Shown: piece by piece, positions 46,131 to 58,906 of the stretch
Layout: every line of letters begins with the position of its first letter
Position numbering within the stretch: position 1 is the first letter of the stretch
Assembly: GCA_019914995.1 (NCBI GenBank)
Contig: CM034140.1
Coordinates: forward strand, 682,001-746,000
DNA: 64,000 bases
Direction of reading: 5' to 3'
Source: Acanthochlamys bracteata
Taxonomy: Eukaryota; Streptophyta; Magnoliopsida; Pandanales; Velloziaceae
Notes under the pieces: model-generated
Databases searched by the model: none
The model's input: the letters and a program-made list of their open reading frames with translations, nothing else
What the model was told of the DNA's origin: nothing
Translations under genes and position numbers: made by a program

Positions 46131-48274
46131 AGTTGGTTATTAGCCTTATTGCTAGTGATGGGAGAATGAAGCAAATTTAGTTAAATCTAACTCTTCAAGT
46201 TACCTTAGCAGTGTTGGTCGGTGGTTGATTTATAACGTCACTAGTAGCTGTTCACTTTGCACACCAGTAACAGTTATTCAACCAGATCAATTGGATCACA
46301 TAGAGGCTGGTTTGTAGTTGAGATTTTGCTGGAAAGTTTGTGTATAAATATTGTTTATAGTTGAGATTCCAAATAGAGGTTGGTTTATAGCTGAGACTGG
46401 TTTTCTTGCTCCATGTTCTTTCAAGGATGTGCAATCATTTTGCTTATGTTTTTATAGAGTCAAGTCTTCATAATTTTGCTGTGTTGTCAATGACTTTCTA
46501 TTTGTAGTTGTCAATGACTTGTATCTTGGATGCTGTTTATTTTAATGCTTCTTGGAGCTCTAGATGTCTTGCTACTGCCGGGACACAAGAGCTCTGGGAT
46601 GCTATTGATTTTAATGCTAAAAAACATGTAGGTTTCTTGTTGGCAGCAGTGTTTGAGCTCTAGATGCCTTGCTTCAGAAATTTATTTGTTGCAAGTTTTT
46701 GAGCTTCAAATTGTAGTTTGGTTTGGTATGATGCAGTGGTCTTTCTTGTTTTCTTCCCTCATTTTGGAAGCAATTCTACAATAAATTAGGCCAAAATTTA
46801 TTCTAGTGATTTTCTGTTTGTTATCAGATAGATGTCTAACCTAGGAGTAGATTTAAGTTAATTTATGTGACTACATTCATGAATTTCAGGAGGATGTTGT
46901 CTTGCAACTTTTCATTAGTTTTATGTGAGTAATCCCATTTCTTTGCAACTTTATCTTTATGGGTATTTTCTAACATTATACTTCTAGAATAACAGTAGTT
47001 ACTAATCCTAATTCTTGCTAAGGGCCTTTGCTCTTCTTCACTTAATACCTCATCAAGGACACTTTTGCAGGTGACTAAATGTGGTGCTATGCTCTGATGC
47101 TTCAGCTGGCTAGACAGCTAGGGATGCTTGCTAGCCTGGATGTGGTAATGAAGGTTGAAGCAGAGGCAGTTCAAGTGCAGCTGGGTGAATATAGATTGTC
47201 CAAACGGGGCCATTGTCTTGCTGCTCAACTTTTCCATTCAAGTTCTGATGATTGAAGTTGGTCAATTATTAGATCTGAAGTGCTCGATAAGTCTGGTAGG
47301 ATGTTGTTCAGGGAAGATAGGTTATAAAAAATTCAATCTCTTACAGTCGCCAGCTTGTGCTATTGTTTATTCATGATTTTAAAGTGTACAATGAACAATG
47401 TTATCTTTGTTAATTACTACGAAGCTAAGTTAGCTTGATGGGAGTAAAAGTTAGTTTGATTTTCTTTTCAACATGCTAGACGCAAATGTCTATAGTTTTT
47501 TTTTTTTTTTCTGCTTGCGTAAGGATTATTTTTTGGTAAGTACTTGTTTGAGGTATTTGTAAAGCCTAGGTTTGTTTAGAAATTGTAACAAAAAAATATT
47601 AGTAGCTATGTTCTTAATGCTCTTGAATAATAGATCTGAAATTTGTAGTTAGTAGCTGTAACATATAATATCTATATTAAAATTTGTTTGATATTGTTAA
47701 TAATTGACTGTATTAAGTGTTCAATATTCATTTAATATTTATAGAATATAAAAATAAAATCTATAATTGATAGAAATTTAAAATATATATCAAAATTATT
47801 TATTAATATACAATAATAATACTAATTTTATAAATATTAATATAAATTTTTTTATATTTAATCAAATATAATTTTCAAATATTTTATAATAAATTTTATT
47901 CAAATTTAATTATTAATTTATACTAATAATATAATTTGCTAATAAATATAAATATTGATTTAAGAAATTATTTATACAATTATTATGTAATAAAAAATAT
48001 TAAATTAAAAAGTAAATAATATATATATATAATTAAAAAAATTGATAATATTAATTATTATATATCTAAAGACATTCTGATCATTATATATCTCTTACCG
48101 AAATAACTATAAGCTTAGCCAAACACTTCATTCAGCTTTCAACATTAAACAGTAAAATATAGTAAAAATTTATCCAAATATTCTTCAACATAAAATTACT
48201 TTTACAATAAAAACTTCACGCACCATAAAGCAGCTTTTTTTAAAAATACTTTGAGCACGTTCAAACGGAGCCAT

Positions 48275-48593
48275 ATTTCACATTGCAAAGTTGGGGCCTA
48301 TGTTCCATTGAACTTTCTACGTTCAAATTACTGCAGCACTGGGCCTAATTTCAACCGTATATTTGTTTGGAGTTCAGGTCCATTTTGTTGAGGCCCAAAC
48401 TCACATGAACAATACTGACTTCAATTTATATTTCATCTATGCTTCCAGACTCGATAGAAAATAAGAGCAGTTAAAAGATTCCCCAATTTATAAGATTGCG
48501 GAAATAAATTATAACAGAATTGATCGACTAAGACCCTTCTTAACTTTCATGCCATAGACACACTGGAGAAACAAGGTTTACCTGATCATATGC
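48275..48593. other. Intergenic between element B and the STIG1-like pseudogene
   Basis: About 320 bp. It has GGCCCA/TGGGCC-type words at 48335-48395, which could be a relic promoter. No gene seen. Confidence 0.4.
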
Positions 48594-49018
48594 GAACCTC
48601 TGCAAACCATCACCAGCTTCTTCTTCCTTTTCTTTCTCATGCTGCTAGTATTCAAATCAGCAAACACAGCCAATGCTATCAGAAATCCATCAGCAACAAC
48701 TCATTCGAATTTTCTCCTTACTACAGTGCATGGTGGTCGTTACAGATGCCTAAACTGCAGCAGTGATTCTTGTTCAGAAAGAGAGAAGAATCCATTGGGA
48801 GGCAATACCTGCTGCTTTGAAAAGTTCTGCAAGAATATCATGAACGACAACAATCGCTATGGTGGATGGGTCTACAGTGTTCCTATGGAATGCTCTGCTG
48901 CGGAGGCAAATGTGTTGATGTTCGCAATGATCCTGGGCATTGTGGTTCATGCTATGCTAAGTGCTCAGAGACCTGTAGCTTTGGAATGTGTGGTTATGAT
49001 GGAGATGGTATATAGAAA
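48594..49018 (+). pseudogene. STIG1-like cysteine-rich secreted protein, frameshifted
   Basis: The first part (frame of ATG 48639) encodes a hydrophobic leader, then GGRYRCLNCSSDSCSE, GGNTCCFEKFCKNIMNDNN and RYGG. At about 48867 one base is missing: where the family has C-G-x-x-C, the sequence reads GGATGGGT. The next frame then continues correctly with GLQCSYGMLCCGGKCVDV, RNDPGHCGSCYAKCSETCSF and GMCGYDGDG, ending at TAG 49016-49018. A second lesion changes the conserved cysteine before GG to tyrosine. The leader has no in-frame ATG before 48639, although a neighbouring frame has one at 48594, suggesting another indel. STIG1-like proteins are small secreted Cys-rich peptides (stigma STIG1, GRI). 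As read, no full-length product is possible. Confidence 0.8.
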
Positions 49019-50614
49019 GGAAAAAGTTACAAAAGAAATCAGTTCTGCAGTATTTAGAAATCATCATGATCTTGTTCTAGGTGAGTTTGCTCTTTCATCT
49101 CAGCAATGAGTTCGTGGTGAGAATGTAAAAATATTGAACGGAATGAGTAGTATAAACATCTCTAGTTATCTTTCTTTTGATTCAAGCGGATGGAGATTGT
49201 TGTTTGGGTGATCACCCAGATAATTGCAGTTTGAAGTTGTCTAGTGTCTTTTTCTATCTGGTCTCACTTCCAAAGGCTTTACGCTGGTATCATTAGTTGT
49301 TGTCTAAGTTTGTTCATCTATATGATTTACGGTAACAAGTTAGAACACTATGTTCGATATTTTGTGTGGCAGGTGATATTTGCTTCATTTTCAATCAGCT
49401 AACAGATATTCTATGTTTCTTTTTTGGACTACGAACTTTTGTATTATTTTAGCAGAAACTTACCTGCTTGGACCATATGACATCTTTGCTAGGTATGTCA
49501 AGCAAATCAAATGTTTGCAAAAACCTAAACTCAGATGTTTGAATACTTGTCAACTAACATTGCTACAGAGACAACTAGTATGTTTCTCTTACAATGTTTA
49601 TGTTGTATTTACTAAACTGAAGTAGACAGACTGCCAACTCTTAGGGTCAAGCTAGAACCTCTAACCATAAACACTCCTCAAGTCATCTTCATTGCGCTGC
49701 TCGATGGTAGCTTTCATATAATGAAGATGTCATATGGTTCCCCCAATGTAGAAAACATATAATTTCCCCCGCAGTTTCATTTTATGGTTAGAGACTTAGA
49801 GTAAATAAATATGATATCTTCATTGCGCTGCGGGGGAGATTATTTACTCTACTTGGACCATATGACATCTTCATTTTCAATAGTCCTAGTCTGGTCAAGA
49901 TGTTCTCAAAATAGAAAAGACAGCCATACATGCAATCAAGCGGACCTCTAACCATAGGAAACTTCAAAAGCATTAATGGTACGTTGCTAGCTGCTCGATG
50001 AGTCTTTAAAATAAACACTCCTCAAGTCATCCAAACAATTTCATGCTTGTTAAAAAGTTAGAAACCAAGAGATTTAATTATATAATACTACATATAGTTT
50101 TCAGATATGACACGAACAGAAAACAAATTTCATCAAGTAATAGCAACAGAAAATATCTAAAAAGGACTTTCGGAAACTTAAGCAAGAAGCATAGAAACTC
50201 ACCTCAAATTTCATGCAGAGGATTGTCATATGCAGAGGATTGTCGTGTATATCACTACATCGCATTGTTGAGACGTTGCCCTGCACCCAAAGGAATAAAG
50301 CAACCAAATAAGATAAAACATGGCAACATTTACTTTGAATAAGCAAAAAAGATGAAGTGCTCGGGAGTGTGAAGCACCATACCTGTTACTTAGAGGGATG
50401 GCTCAGGTGCAAGAACTGGAGCAGATCAATGCATTAAAGTAATCTGTATTCAAATTATTCACGAACACAAGCTTTATTCATGATAATAAAAGTACAACAT
50501 AGCCATTTCAGGAATAATAAATAATTTCTGCCCGTATGACTAGAACAGATCAGATATCTCTGAGCCATTGAGAAACTCTAAACCTTGTGCTTCCCCAATG
50601 TGTATTAGGAGAGA
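49019..50614. other. Intergenic with locally rearranged repeats
   Basis: No coding gene recognised. 49460-50040 contains several short duplicated and inverted segments, listed separately. 50350-50614 is probably CAP-D3 3' UTR. Confidence 0.45.
49467..50034. repeat. Cluster of short direct and inverted repeats
   Basis: A 20-bp word starting CTTGGACCATATGA occurs exactly at 49467 and 49852. The reverse complement of its core recurs at 49722-49737 as GAAGATGTCATATGG. 49722-49774 and 49828-49874 form an imperfect inverted repeat ending in CCCCCGCAG/CTGCGGGGG. ACCTCTAACCATA occurs at 49658 and 49944, and AAACACTCCTCAAGTCATC at 49669 and 50013. No known element boundary was recognised. Confidence 0.7.
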
Positions 50615-53600
50615 CTAGTTATCATCATCAAACTCAAAAGTTTGCCTACGCCTTAGTGATTCTAGAACAGCAGATGGTCTATCACATCTTGCAAGCCTGC
50701 CCTGCTCTGTGATAGACTTGAGCTTCGGCACACTCATTGAATGAAGTGGTGGGGTTGCTCCATTCTGATTCACTTCCTTCAGCACTGACCTTGCTGTTGC
50801 TCTGGCTGCCGCATCAGCAACAGCTGATGCTATCTTCTTCTCACCATGCAACTTCTCCGAAACCTTAGCAAACATATAATTTTCCCCACAGTTTCTACCT
50901 GGCGATAGGTAGCTTTCACTGCACTGCACGGTTGCAACAGCCTTTGCTACTGTGGACTTCGCCTTTGCTGCTTCATACTTCTGCATATCATACAGAAGCT
51001 CCTTCTGCAACTGCTTGTCAGCAACGAGGATGTCATCAATCTCATTCTTGTAATCCTTCAGGAGTACACGCAAGCATTCCATCAAAGAGCCTGTGATAGG
51101 GCTGTTTTTGCTCTCCAATAATCTCTTCAGCTCAATAAATATTGGAACCGCATTCTGGATCAAACTCTTCTTAGCTACTTGGGTGACTGCCCTGCCTCTG
51201 GCAGCAACAGCTGCTGCATTGCTCCCTCCACCTTCACCTTCACCAGCATCATCTTCCAAATCAGTAGCGTCAGACCCACGGTTTGAATGAAATCTCATCT
51301 CTTTGCAAGAAATGATTTGTAAAGCATCCTATTACAATCAAAACTGATATTTTAGGTTTTGGTCAAGAAGGAGAACTAAGTTACAAAATCACATGAATCT
51401 AAAGGACATAATAATGCAAAAATAATTATTAGAAATAGTAGCAAGAAATGGACCGTAAAACTCTTGACTGTAACATCATACATCACCTCTTCAGTTTCAG
51501 TAAACTATAACAGCGCCGACAGGCTAGACATTATGGAGAAAAGTTTGTATCTATCATATGCAAGGTGTTGTTTATCAAGAAAAATCTTGGCTTGGATGTG
51601 TATAATGTAGTCATCTTTATTAGATATAGGTAACAAAAGTACCAAATTTTCATAGAAAATGGTATTGACAACCAAGATAACACTAAACTATTTATTAACA
51701 AGAATTCAAACCACAAGCACCCATAGGTGGGGAGGTTGACAAATTGCCTCCACAAAGGGGAGGTTGGAGGTTCGGATCCTGGCATATCTCCCAACAAAAG
51801 GAATGCAAACATAAAGAATCTGTAAATAGACAAAAATACCTGCAGTACACATTGTCCTGTAGCATCATCAATATTGAGCAACCCATCGGAAGGGGCTGCT
51901 AATATTTCTGCACATAACTTAGCTGACGTAGCTAAAAGATGCTCTGGTGCCATTTGTTTTAGCAGAAAAACATAGATTTGCATCCTCTGTGATCTTGCCT
52001 TATTGTCATTCCCTCTGCAGAGGAACCAAAATGAATATAGTATGGCTGGGGACATATCCTGTGCGGCTTCCAAATTGTAGAAACTTACCTTAATGAAAAA
52101 ATATCAGGTCCTGTCTGCATTGAACCTTGCATTTCGCCATGGCCAGAATGGCAATCACAACCATTCAAAACAAATATTGCCTCCACAAAACTGTTGTACG
52201 CAAGTAGTGGTGCCTTCACTGATTCATTACGAACAGAACAATAAGATTTCTACTAGAAAGAATTCTTAAGATAAAAACAACAGGAGAGCATTACCTCTTA
52301 AGATGTCGGTGAACAGGAATTCCGCCAAGCACCTTATCTTTTCAGATTCATCAACAAGAGCTAAAAGAAAACCGAGAGATAGCACTCCTCGCCACTTGAC
52401 ATAGTCGCTCTACAAAAGTCTCATTGAGCAATATACATTCATGACTTTTCAGCTAAAAAGATAATAATTAAGCCAACCTGTAACAATCTTGACAGAAGGA
52501 TGAAAGTCTGGCGTCTCACAACTTCACATGGATCACGCAGAGATGTGGTTATCTTGGGAATGTAACTGACAGTAGAAAAAGGAACCCCAATAAGCTCCTA
52601 TATGTGCAGATATCACATTCAATAAACTGCACTACCGCAGCAAGCATCTAGCATTCTGATTCCACAGAATTCTCAAAAATCATGCAATTCATGTGCACAA
52701 ATCAAAGTCAATAGTAAAATATCAAAGAGCAGATAAGAGGCTTCCAGTTAATGGTGCACCCACCAGTCAACCAATGCTGTATATCGAACACAAAAATCAG
52801 CCATCACAACCATGATATTGTTACGAAGTGCTGGAGACTTGCTATTTTCAAGCTCCTGAGGTATTAAAGGGAACTTAGGTTGAGGCAAATAAAATCATGC
52901 ACACATGCTAAGGGTCTAAGAACAATACCTGCACAAAAAGAGGAATGTAACGTTTTGCTAGTTTCCCGTCCACAAGGCATATCTTTCCCATTGTAACCCA
53001 GGACTGAGAGTACAAGGATGGGGCAGTAGACTTCAATGGAACTGTCAAGTCCGCAAGCTTTTTGGGCTTTGAAGATGAACTTTCAGATGTTATAATGGTA
53101 TGTAGTAAAGGAATTATTCCATGAAAATCAGCAGCAGGGCAAGCCATAATTAACGACCCAACTGTAAAGACTGCAACTACTGCTTGTGAAAGTGACTCTG
53201 CCTCTTTTGCCCTATTCTTTCCCATTTTTCTTCCACTTTGGGGAGGAGTTAGCAAGCTGTTAAATTTTCTAGCTTCTGAAAATTCTGCTAGGCAGTTCTC
53301 CAGAATTTTCAGTGCTTTAGAAAGCAATTGATGAACCCATTTTAGTACGAGGTTGTCACCTTCCACAGCATTTGTTGTTTTTCTCTTGCATAAAGTTTTA
53401 AGAGCTTTGACATGAGCATCAACCTATTAAAGAAGAACAATAAACACAATCAGCATAAAGCCATGAGATGACATTATCCCCATCATGGTTTAATAACATC
53501 AAAGCAAAAGAACTTTAGTGGAGAATCTAGCAATGTTCACTATATGATGCTTGATTTCAATGTAACATGCTAAAAACTGTCATATCTTTCCTAACCTCAC

Positions 53601-55944
53601 TTAGGTGCATATTGAAATCCTCAACCCTCCCCAGCAGGTTGTGGGCTAGGTCTGCAGCAGGCTCAGGAGGTAGCTCTACAGACACATTGGATATAGTTCG
53701 CAACAGAGAAACGCGATCTTCAGCCCATGAAAAGGGGTTTGATTCAACATCACTTAAACATTCACCTTTGTCCTTCAAATTAGCTTTATCAAGGAGTTGC
53801 CAATGATGTTGGAGGAACTTCCACTCAACTGATTTAGGCATAAAGGATGATATCTCAGATAGAAGTTGCCAAGAACCAGGAGGAGCGGTCCATTGTGCTA
53901 TTGGTTTGGAACTCTTTAGCCACATTGTCTCTGAAATCATTATAATGTTCTGAAGTGACACAGCAATAGAAACCTTCAACTTTCTTTTCTTCCCTAGGCT
54001 TACACAAATTTTCTTTATATATGGCGCCACCTCTCCGTTGGTGATTCCTTTCAACATGATCAGAACACCTTTTGGAAACGGTAATTCCGAATCTGTGACT
54101 TTACCACTCATTGACATGTTACTAACTCTAGAAATTTGATCCAGAACCAATTCAAGAAACACATTCTCACATTCCTCTTGGATGCTGGTTTCATTATCAA
54201 CTATTAGAGGAGGGACAGCGTGAAGCCACTCATTGATGACATGCTCATCCGGAAATCTTCTGCAAGCCTGCAGTACACATGTAATGCATACACACAGTTT
54301 AAAGAAGTTGCTTCAAAGTTTCTGCTGCATGAGATGGCTAAAAGATCATTACATAGCTCTTCATGCTCCTTGTTTTCGAATAGAATATGCAGCTACGTGT
54401 ATCTTGATACAGAGCTGATCGAGAAACTCATGTAAGCTACACTAAAGATTGAAAAATAAAAGGAGGGGAGAGATTACCTCAGAGATAGCCAGGAGGGCAG
54501 TTTTGCGAATGCTAACAAGCGGATCAGAGCAAGCCTGTCTCATTATCATAAGTAAAACATCATCAGTCGAGCTCCCTATCAAAGATATCGATCTCATAAT
54601 AAGCACAAGAGCAGACTTCCTAACAGCAGCCTTTTCATCTGAACACCTCTTCCTTAACAGCTCGAAATATTTGGCGCTACCAAAGCCCATATTATCCTTA
54701 AGCCGATGAACATTGTTCTCATCTCCTGACAGAGATCCAACAGCTTGTGCCATGTTCATCAATGCACGAGCCCTTATTGTTCCCATGCTATCCGAGCACC
54801 TCTGTAACAATGCTTCTAAACATTTAAAACCCCACCAATTACTTGCCTCGATCTCAAATTGGTCGATTCCTAGAGGGTCTGGCAACGAAGTTAACATTGC
54901 CAGAACAAGATCAACTGCCAGCAATCTCAACTGTGGGTTCCCCTGAGTCATCTTCACTACAAACTCAGCAAACCCTATGCGATCTTCTTCCTCCATTGCC
55001 TTAACAACCTCCATGATGATCTCCACGGCAGTTGCCCTTGGATCAGACTTCTCAGGTGCCTTCATGATGAGATATCTTGGAAAATGAACAACAGCTTTCC
55101 TCACAGAGTCATTCTCCTTTGATAGCGGCACCAATCTTCGTATCACAAACGACAACACCAGTGATTTCACAGGCGATTTACCTACTGCAAGCATTGCTGG
55201 CGTCAGTGATTTAAGAACCTCAACCGATGACTCACTCTGATCACCATGCTCAGGCAGTGATACAACCGAATACAAGAGCCCGAAGCAAAGATCCTGCACG
55301 CGAATGCCTGAAGCATAAGAATCAGAGATCAGTATACCAGCTACTGTATCGACTAGCGATTTTCGAATATCAACGAGGGAGTTATCATCAAGCCGAACAA
55401 GTTCGAGGACCGATTGAAGCAGATCGAGCACTTGAATCAGTAACTGTCGTGTATCACATTCACTTCTGCTTGGTTTATCCAATGCTGCTGGCTTTCGTTT
55501 TCTAGAAACAGGTTTCGATGCCTCAGCAGAAGAAGAAGAGTTAGAACAGATCGGTTGATTAGGTGTTACAGTAGATCGACGGAGAGATCGAAGGAGAGAG
55601 AGGAAGGGAAGAAGTGAGAAGAGAGAGAAGACGGGAGCAGAAGGGAGAAGAAGAAGAGAGAGATAAGCACGGGCGGCAAGGAGAGAAGATCGAGGGGTAG
55701 AATTGGAATTTTCCATAGAAATGAAGAGCGGGCCGAGGAGGGATGAAGGAGGGATAGATCGAGCGGAGAGAGTGTCCCAGAGTGCGGCGGCGGTGGTGGG
55801 GCCCGCATCGGTGGAGATGGATGAAGAGTAGAGAGAGTAGATGTCGAGAAGCGTTTGATCGGAGAAAGTGGGACTGGATTGGTCCAAGGATTCGAGATGG
55901 GAGATAATGCGTGCAGCGAAGATGGATTCTTCGTCTTCTTCCAT
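50615..55944 (-). CDS. CAP-D3: Condensin II complex subunit D3
   Basis: The HEAT-repeat subunit of condensin II, which works with SMC2/SMC4, CAP-H2 and CAP-G2 in chromosome compaction and nuclear organisation. Exons are 55944-54478, 54267-53596, 53423-52929, 52855-52764, 52565-52478, 52409-52295, 52218-52089, 52014-51840 and 51328-50615. They total 3948 nt, 1315 aa, matching the size of the Arabidopsis protein. The N-terminal exon holds alpha-helical HEAT repeats (e.g. GTIRARALMNMAQAVGSLSG, DPLVSIRKTALLAISE). Conserved middle parts include DNETSIQEECENVFLELVLD, SFMPKSVEWKFLQHHWQLLD and RDPCEVVRRQTFILLSRLLQ. The C-terminal exon has IPIF-type VPIFIELKRLLESKNSPITG followed by LKDYKNEIDDILVADKQLQ and ends with the basic/acidic ESLRRRQTFEFDDDN tail. 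Exon 2 starts at GCTTGC (54267), not at the nearer AG, to keep the ACRRFPDEH reading. Confidence 0.93.
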
Positions 55945-56879
55945 AAGCGGCGCAACGGCGGCGCGGAAACGGCGACCGGAGTGAAAATGGAAGATTTCGA
56001 AATTTGGAAGCGTGGAATTTTAAGGAGTTTCCCGCTAATTTTGCATTTATTAAGGGCCGGTATTGGGTTTTAGTATGTATGCAATCGAACAAACCATAAG
56101 AGCCCATCTTGACATACTTTTTGCAAAAACAAAGGACTAATGCCAAAAGCACATTTTAAATACCCGCTATTAAGTTTCACAAAAATAAAAAATAAAAATT
56201 AGAATTTCATAAAAGATGAATTAAAAATAATTTTTAATTTTTGTGTTAAATTACTTTTTTAAATGAGTTAAAAATAGAATTCAAATTTTATATTTAATTA
56301 TTTTTAAAAGTAGGTCTGAAATTTAAAAAAATTCTTTTTATAGAATTAGAATATATGAATTTATCGAAACTTTAAATTTAAAGAAAAAAATTTAAATTTC
56401 AGTTAATTGAAACACACCCTAAAACTATATTTATAGTTTTAACTAATTTTTCTTAACAACCACTTCTGCTAATTATATAAAAAATATAATAATTATTTTT
56501 AGCCTATTTTTATAAATAAGTAAAAAATTAAAACTATTTTCGAAATACTATTTACTGTAATTTATTTCTAATAACATCTTTTTTAGTCCAAAAATATATA
56601 TTTTTTAGTCCGAAAATATATATTTTTTTAAATTTCAAATCTATATAAGCTATTTCATTATTTCATATATATTTTTTATGTTTCTAATCTATAAGCTATT
56701 TCATCAATGTAATGTAGACACTATTTTCATTTGAAGTCCAATAATTTTCACAAAATATAATATTGACATATATATATGTATTATATTGTTTTAGAACCAA
56801 TAAAACTTTTTTTTTAAATTTCACAATTTTTTTAAAACTTTTCTTTCTAAAATCAATCCCGAACGCAGTCCTAAATCGT

Positions 56880-57140
56880 GTTTGGGATTGCTTATAAAAG
56901 GGAGCTTTTGTAAAATAGAAAGTATTTTTATCTTTTTTAAAAAACAAACTCTATTTTTTTTACTTTAAAAATAATAATAATAATATGCAATAAAAAAATC
57001 TCACTCCGTTGAATTTTTTTACATTTTCTAAATTTTAAATAAATTTTTTATATATTTATAAAGTATATATTAAAAAACATAAAATTAAAAAAAATTAAAA
57101 AAAATTAATAAGTAGCTTTTCAAACGCGAAGCCAAACGGC
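56880..57140. mobile_element. AT-rich MITE-like element, copy 6
   Basis: It starts GTGTTTGGGATTGCTTATAA and ends CTTTTCAAACGCGAAGCC, so the ends carry complementary GTTTG/CAAAC words. The inside repeats the family words in order (AAAATAATAATAATAATATG, TTTTCTAAATTTTAAATAAA, ATTTATAAAGTATATATT). About 260 bp. Confidence 0.55.
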
Positions 57141-58584
57141 CCTACGGGAGGCTGGGCTGGCTTCGTGTCTGTCAGCTCAATAAGGATTTTAAGAATACCC
57201 AAGCCCATTTCGCTGGGCTTTACACGTACGCTGGTGAAGTTATACTTTTGGGCAATTTGAGATTACTTAGCGCGTGTTTCAAATATTGATAATTAAATTT
57301 CATAAAAATATAAAATAAAATTAATTAATAATTAAAGTAAAAATAGAGTTTAGTATTTATATTTTAATAGTGTTGAAAATTTAAAAATATAATTATATTG
57401 GAAGATGTATTAATAAGAAAGTTAAAATTAGAGTTTTGTATGTAGAAATATAGTTCTGAAATTCTTATATAATTGAAATCTATAAACCGTTCAGAACTCA
57501 AAATCTAGCAGAAAAAAAAAAAATTACGTGCGTTTGAAACACGCCTTTATCAATTCTAATAAATTTATTTTTAATTTCAAAATAATTATACATAATTTTT
57601 TAATTTTTTTAAATTTGAAAAATACAGATAAAATATAAATTATAAAATAAATATTTATATAATTTTTATATTTTATAAAATAATATATTTAAAAATTCTT
57701 TTTTAATAAACACTCCCTTAATTACCAGTACTTCATGCACCAAAAGTGAACCTAGCCGAAAGAACATGTGGATTCCTTGCCAGTTCTTCGTTAACTTCTC
57801 TAAACACAGATTTTGAACTATTAATCAACCTCTATCCTTCTAAACTAATTAATGATTTATTGGCACTGTAGCATGACGTTTTATTATATAAAAATATAAT
57901 TATAAATAAATAAGATTTATAAATTAAAATTCAATAAATAAAATCTAAGATAGAGTTCGATCGTGATAATTGAATAGAGTTCAATATTAATAGAAATAAA
58001 CTTAAATTTAGAAGTAAAAATAGAATTAAAATTAATAAATGAAATATATTAAATAATAAATTTTAGAAGATATTTAAAAGTTTTTATAAAAATAATTTTA
58101 TAATTTTGAATTTTTTATTAAAAATTTTATGACATAAATTTTTTTATATAATTTAAAATTTAAAAGTTGTATAACATACTTAAACATTTTATTAAAAAAT
58201 ATAAAATAAAAAATTAGAATAAAAAAATTAGAAATAGTTCCAAACCTCAAATATATGAAAAAAAGAAATAGAATTTCTTATATTTGAATAAGCAAACAAT
58301 TTTATCTTCTCTTATCTAGCTCCGGGTGGTCGGAGGTGAACAATGGACGTCCACCAAAAATAAAGAATATTTATAAAATTAAAATTCAGAGAGAATAAAA
58401 TTAAAATCAAAGAAATATTACATGGTGCGCATTTGTCCACGGACCGCGACGCTCCCTTCACCAACACCGTCCATACTAATCCCAACAGCTTACCATCTAT
58501 CTCAATTTGCACAGAAAGACCTCTAACGTATTATATCTGCAAAAGAGTATACAAAAGTTCATCGCCAATTTGCCGTAACGTTTT

Positions 58585-58760
58585 AGAGAGCTTTTGGCAA
58601 AACTTTCTAATAACTTTATAAATTTTAAATATATTTATAATATAATTTTTTATAAATATTTTTAAAAATATATAAAAATTTACATAATAAAATTGTTATA
58701 TTACTTATTTTATAATTTTTAAAAGTAAAAATTAATTTTAAAAGCAGCACTCTTATATCT
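58585..58760. mobile_element. AT-rich MITE-like element, copy 7 (inverted)
   Basis: On the minus strand it runs from AAGAGTGCTGCTTTTAAAA to CCAAAAGCTCTCTAAAACG and contains ATATTTATAAAAAATTATA and TTTATATATTTTTAAAAATA words of the family. More degenerate than copies 3 and 5. Confidence 0.4.
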
Positions 58761-58906
58761 CCCGAGTCCAAAAAAATTACCAGAAATGATCATATATACC
58801 ATTTTGCCAATACAACAGTTATTTCCCTAATATGCAAAATATCTTCGATATATAGCGAGTATCTGTTGTTCATGTTCTCTCTCGATCGAATCTATTATCG
58901 GTGGTA

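Larger units (their letters stand above)
45087..48272. mobile_element. DNA-transposon-like element B carrying a BIR fragment
   Basis: The left end reads ATATGCCCTGTTTGGCTGCG; the right end on the other strand reads ATATGGCTCCGTTTGAACG. The ends are therefore short imperfect inverted repeats, and CATAT occurs on both sides, either as part of the repeat or as a duplicated target. Sub-terminal AGCAGCTTT words occur at both ends. The last 200 bp resembles the end of element A (TCATTATATAT, then GCTTAGCCAAA, then AACAGTAAAAT). The inside holds a pyrimidine-rich leader, the BIR fragment, a 22-bp inverted repeat at 46044-46130, short tandem duplications at 46300-46680 and a long AT-rich tail at 47600-48060. 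No transposase is visible. Confidence 0.58.
55945..58906. other. Intergenic, AT-rich with MITE-like copies; no gene seen
   Basis: 56000-56160 holds the CAP-D3 promoter and leader. 56160-58780 is extremely AT-rich, with no frame longer than chance on either strand. AT-rich element copies lie at about 56880-57140 and 58585-58760, and more degenerate AT blocks at 57290-57720 and 57880-58260. 58780-58906 is the leader of the F-box gene. Confidence 0.5.

Noticed and set aside
51750..51790. A GGTTCGGATCC word resembling a tRNA B box in a CAP-D3 intron
   Set aside because: No matching A box, acceptor stem or anticodon arm could be built around it; likely chance or an old SINE scrap.
51531..52073. 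Open frame of 180 codons on the minus strand
   Set aside because: It is CAP-D3 exon 8 read through into the following intron; the true exon ends at 51840.
55559..56152. Open frame of 197 codons in another frame over the CAP-D3 start
   Set aside because: Shadow of the Ser/Leu-rich first exon of CAP-D3; the composition reflects the overlapping codons.
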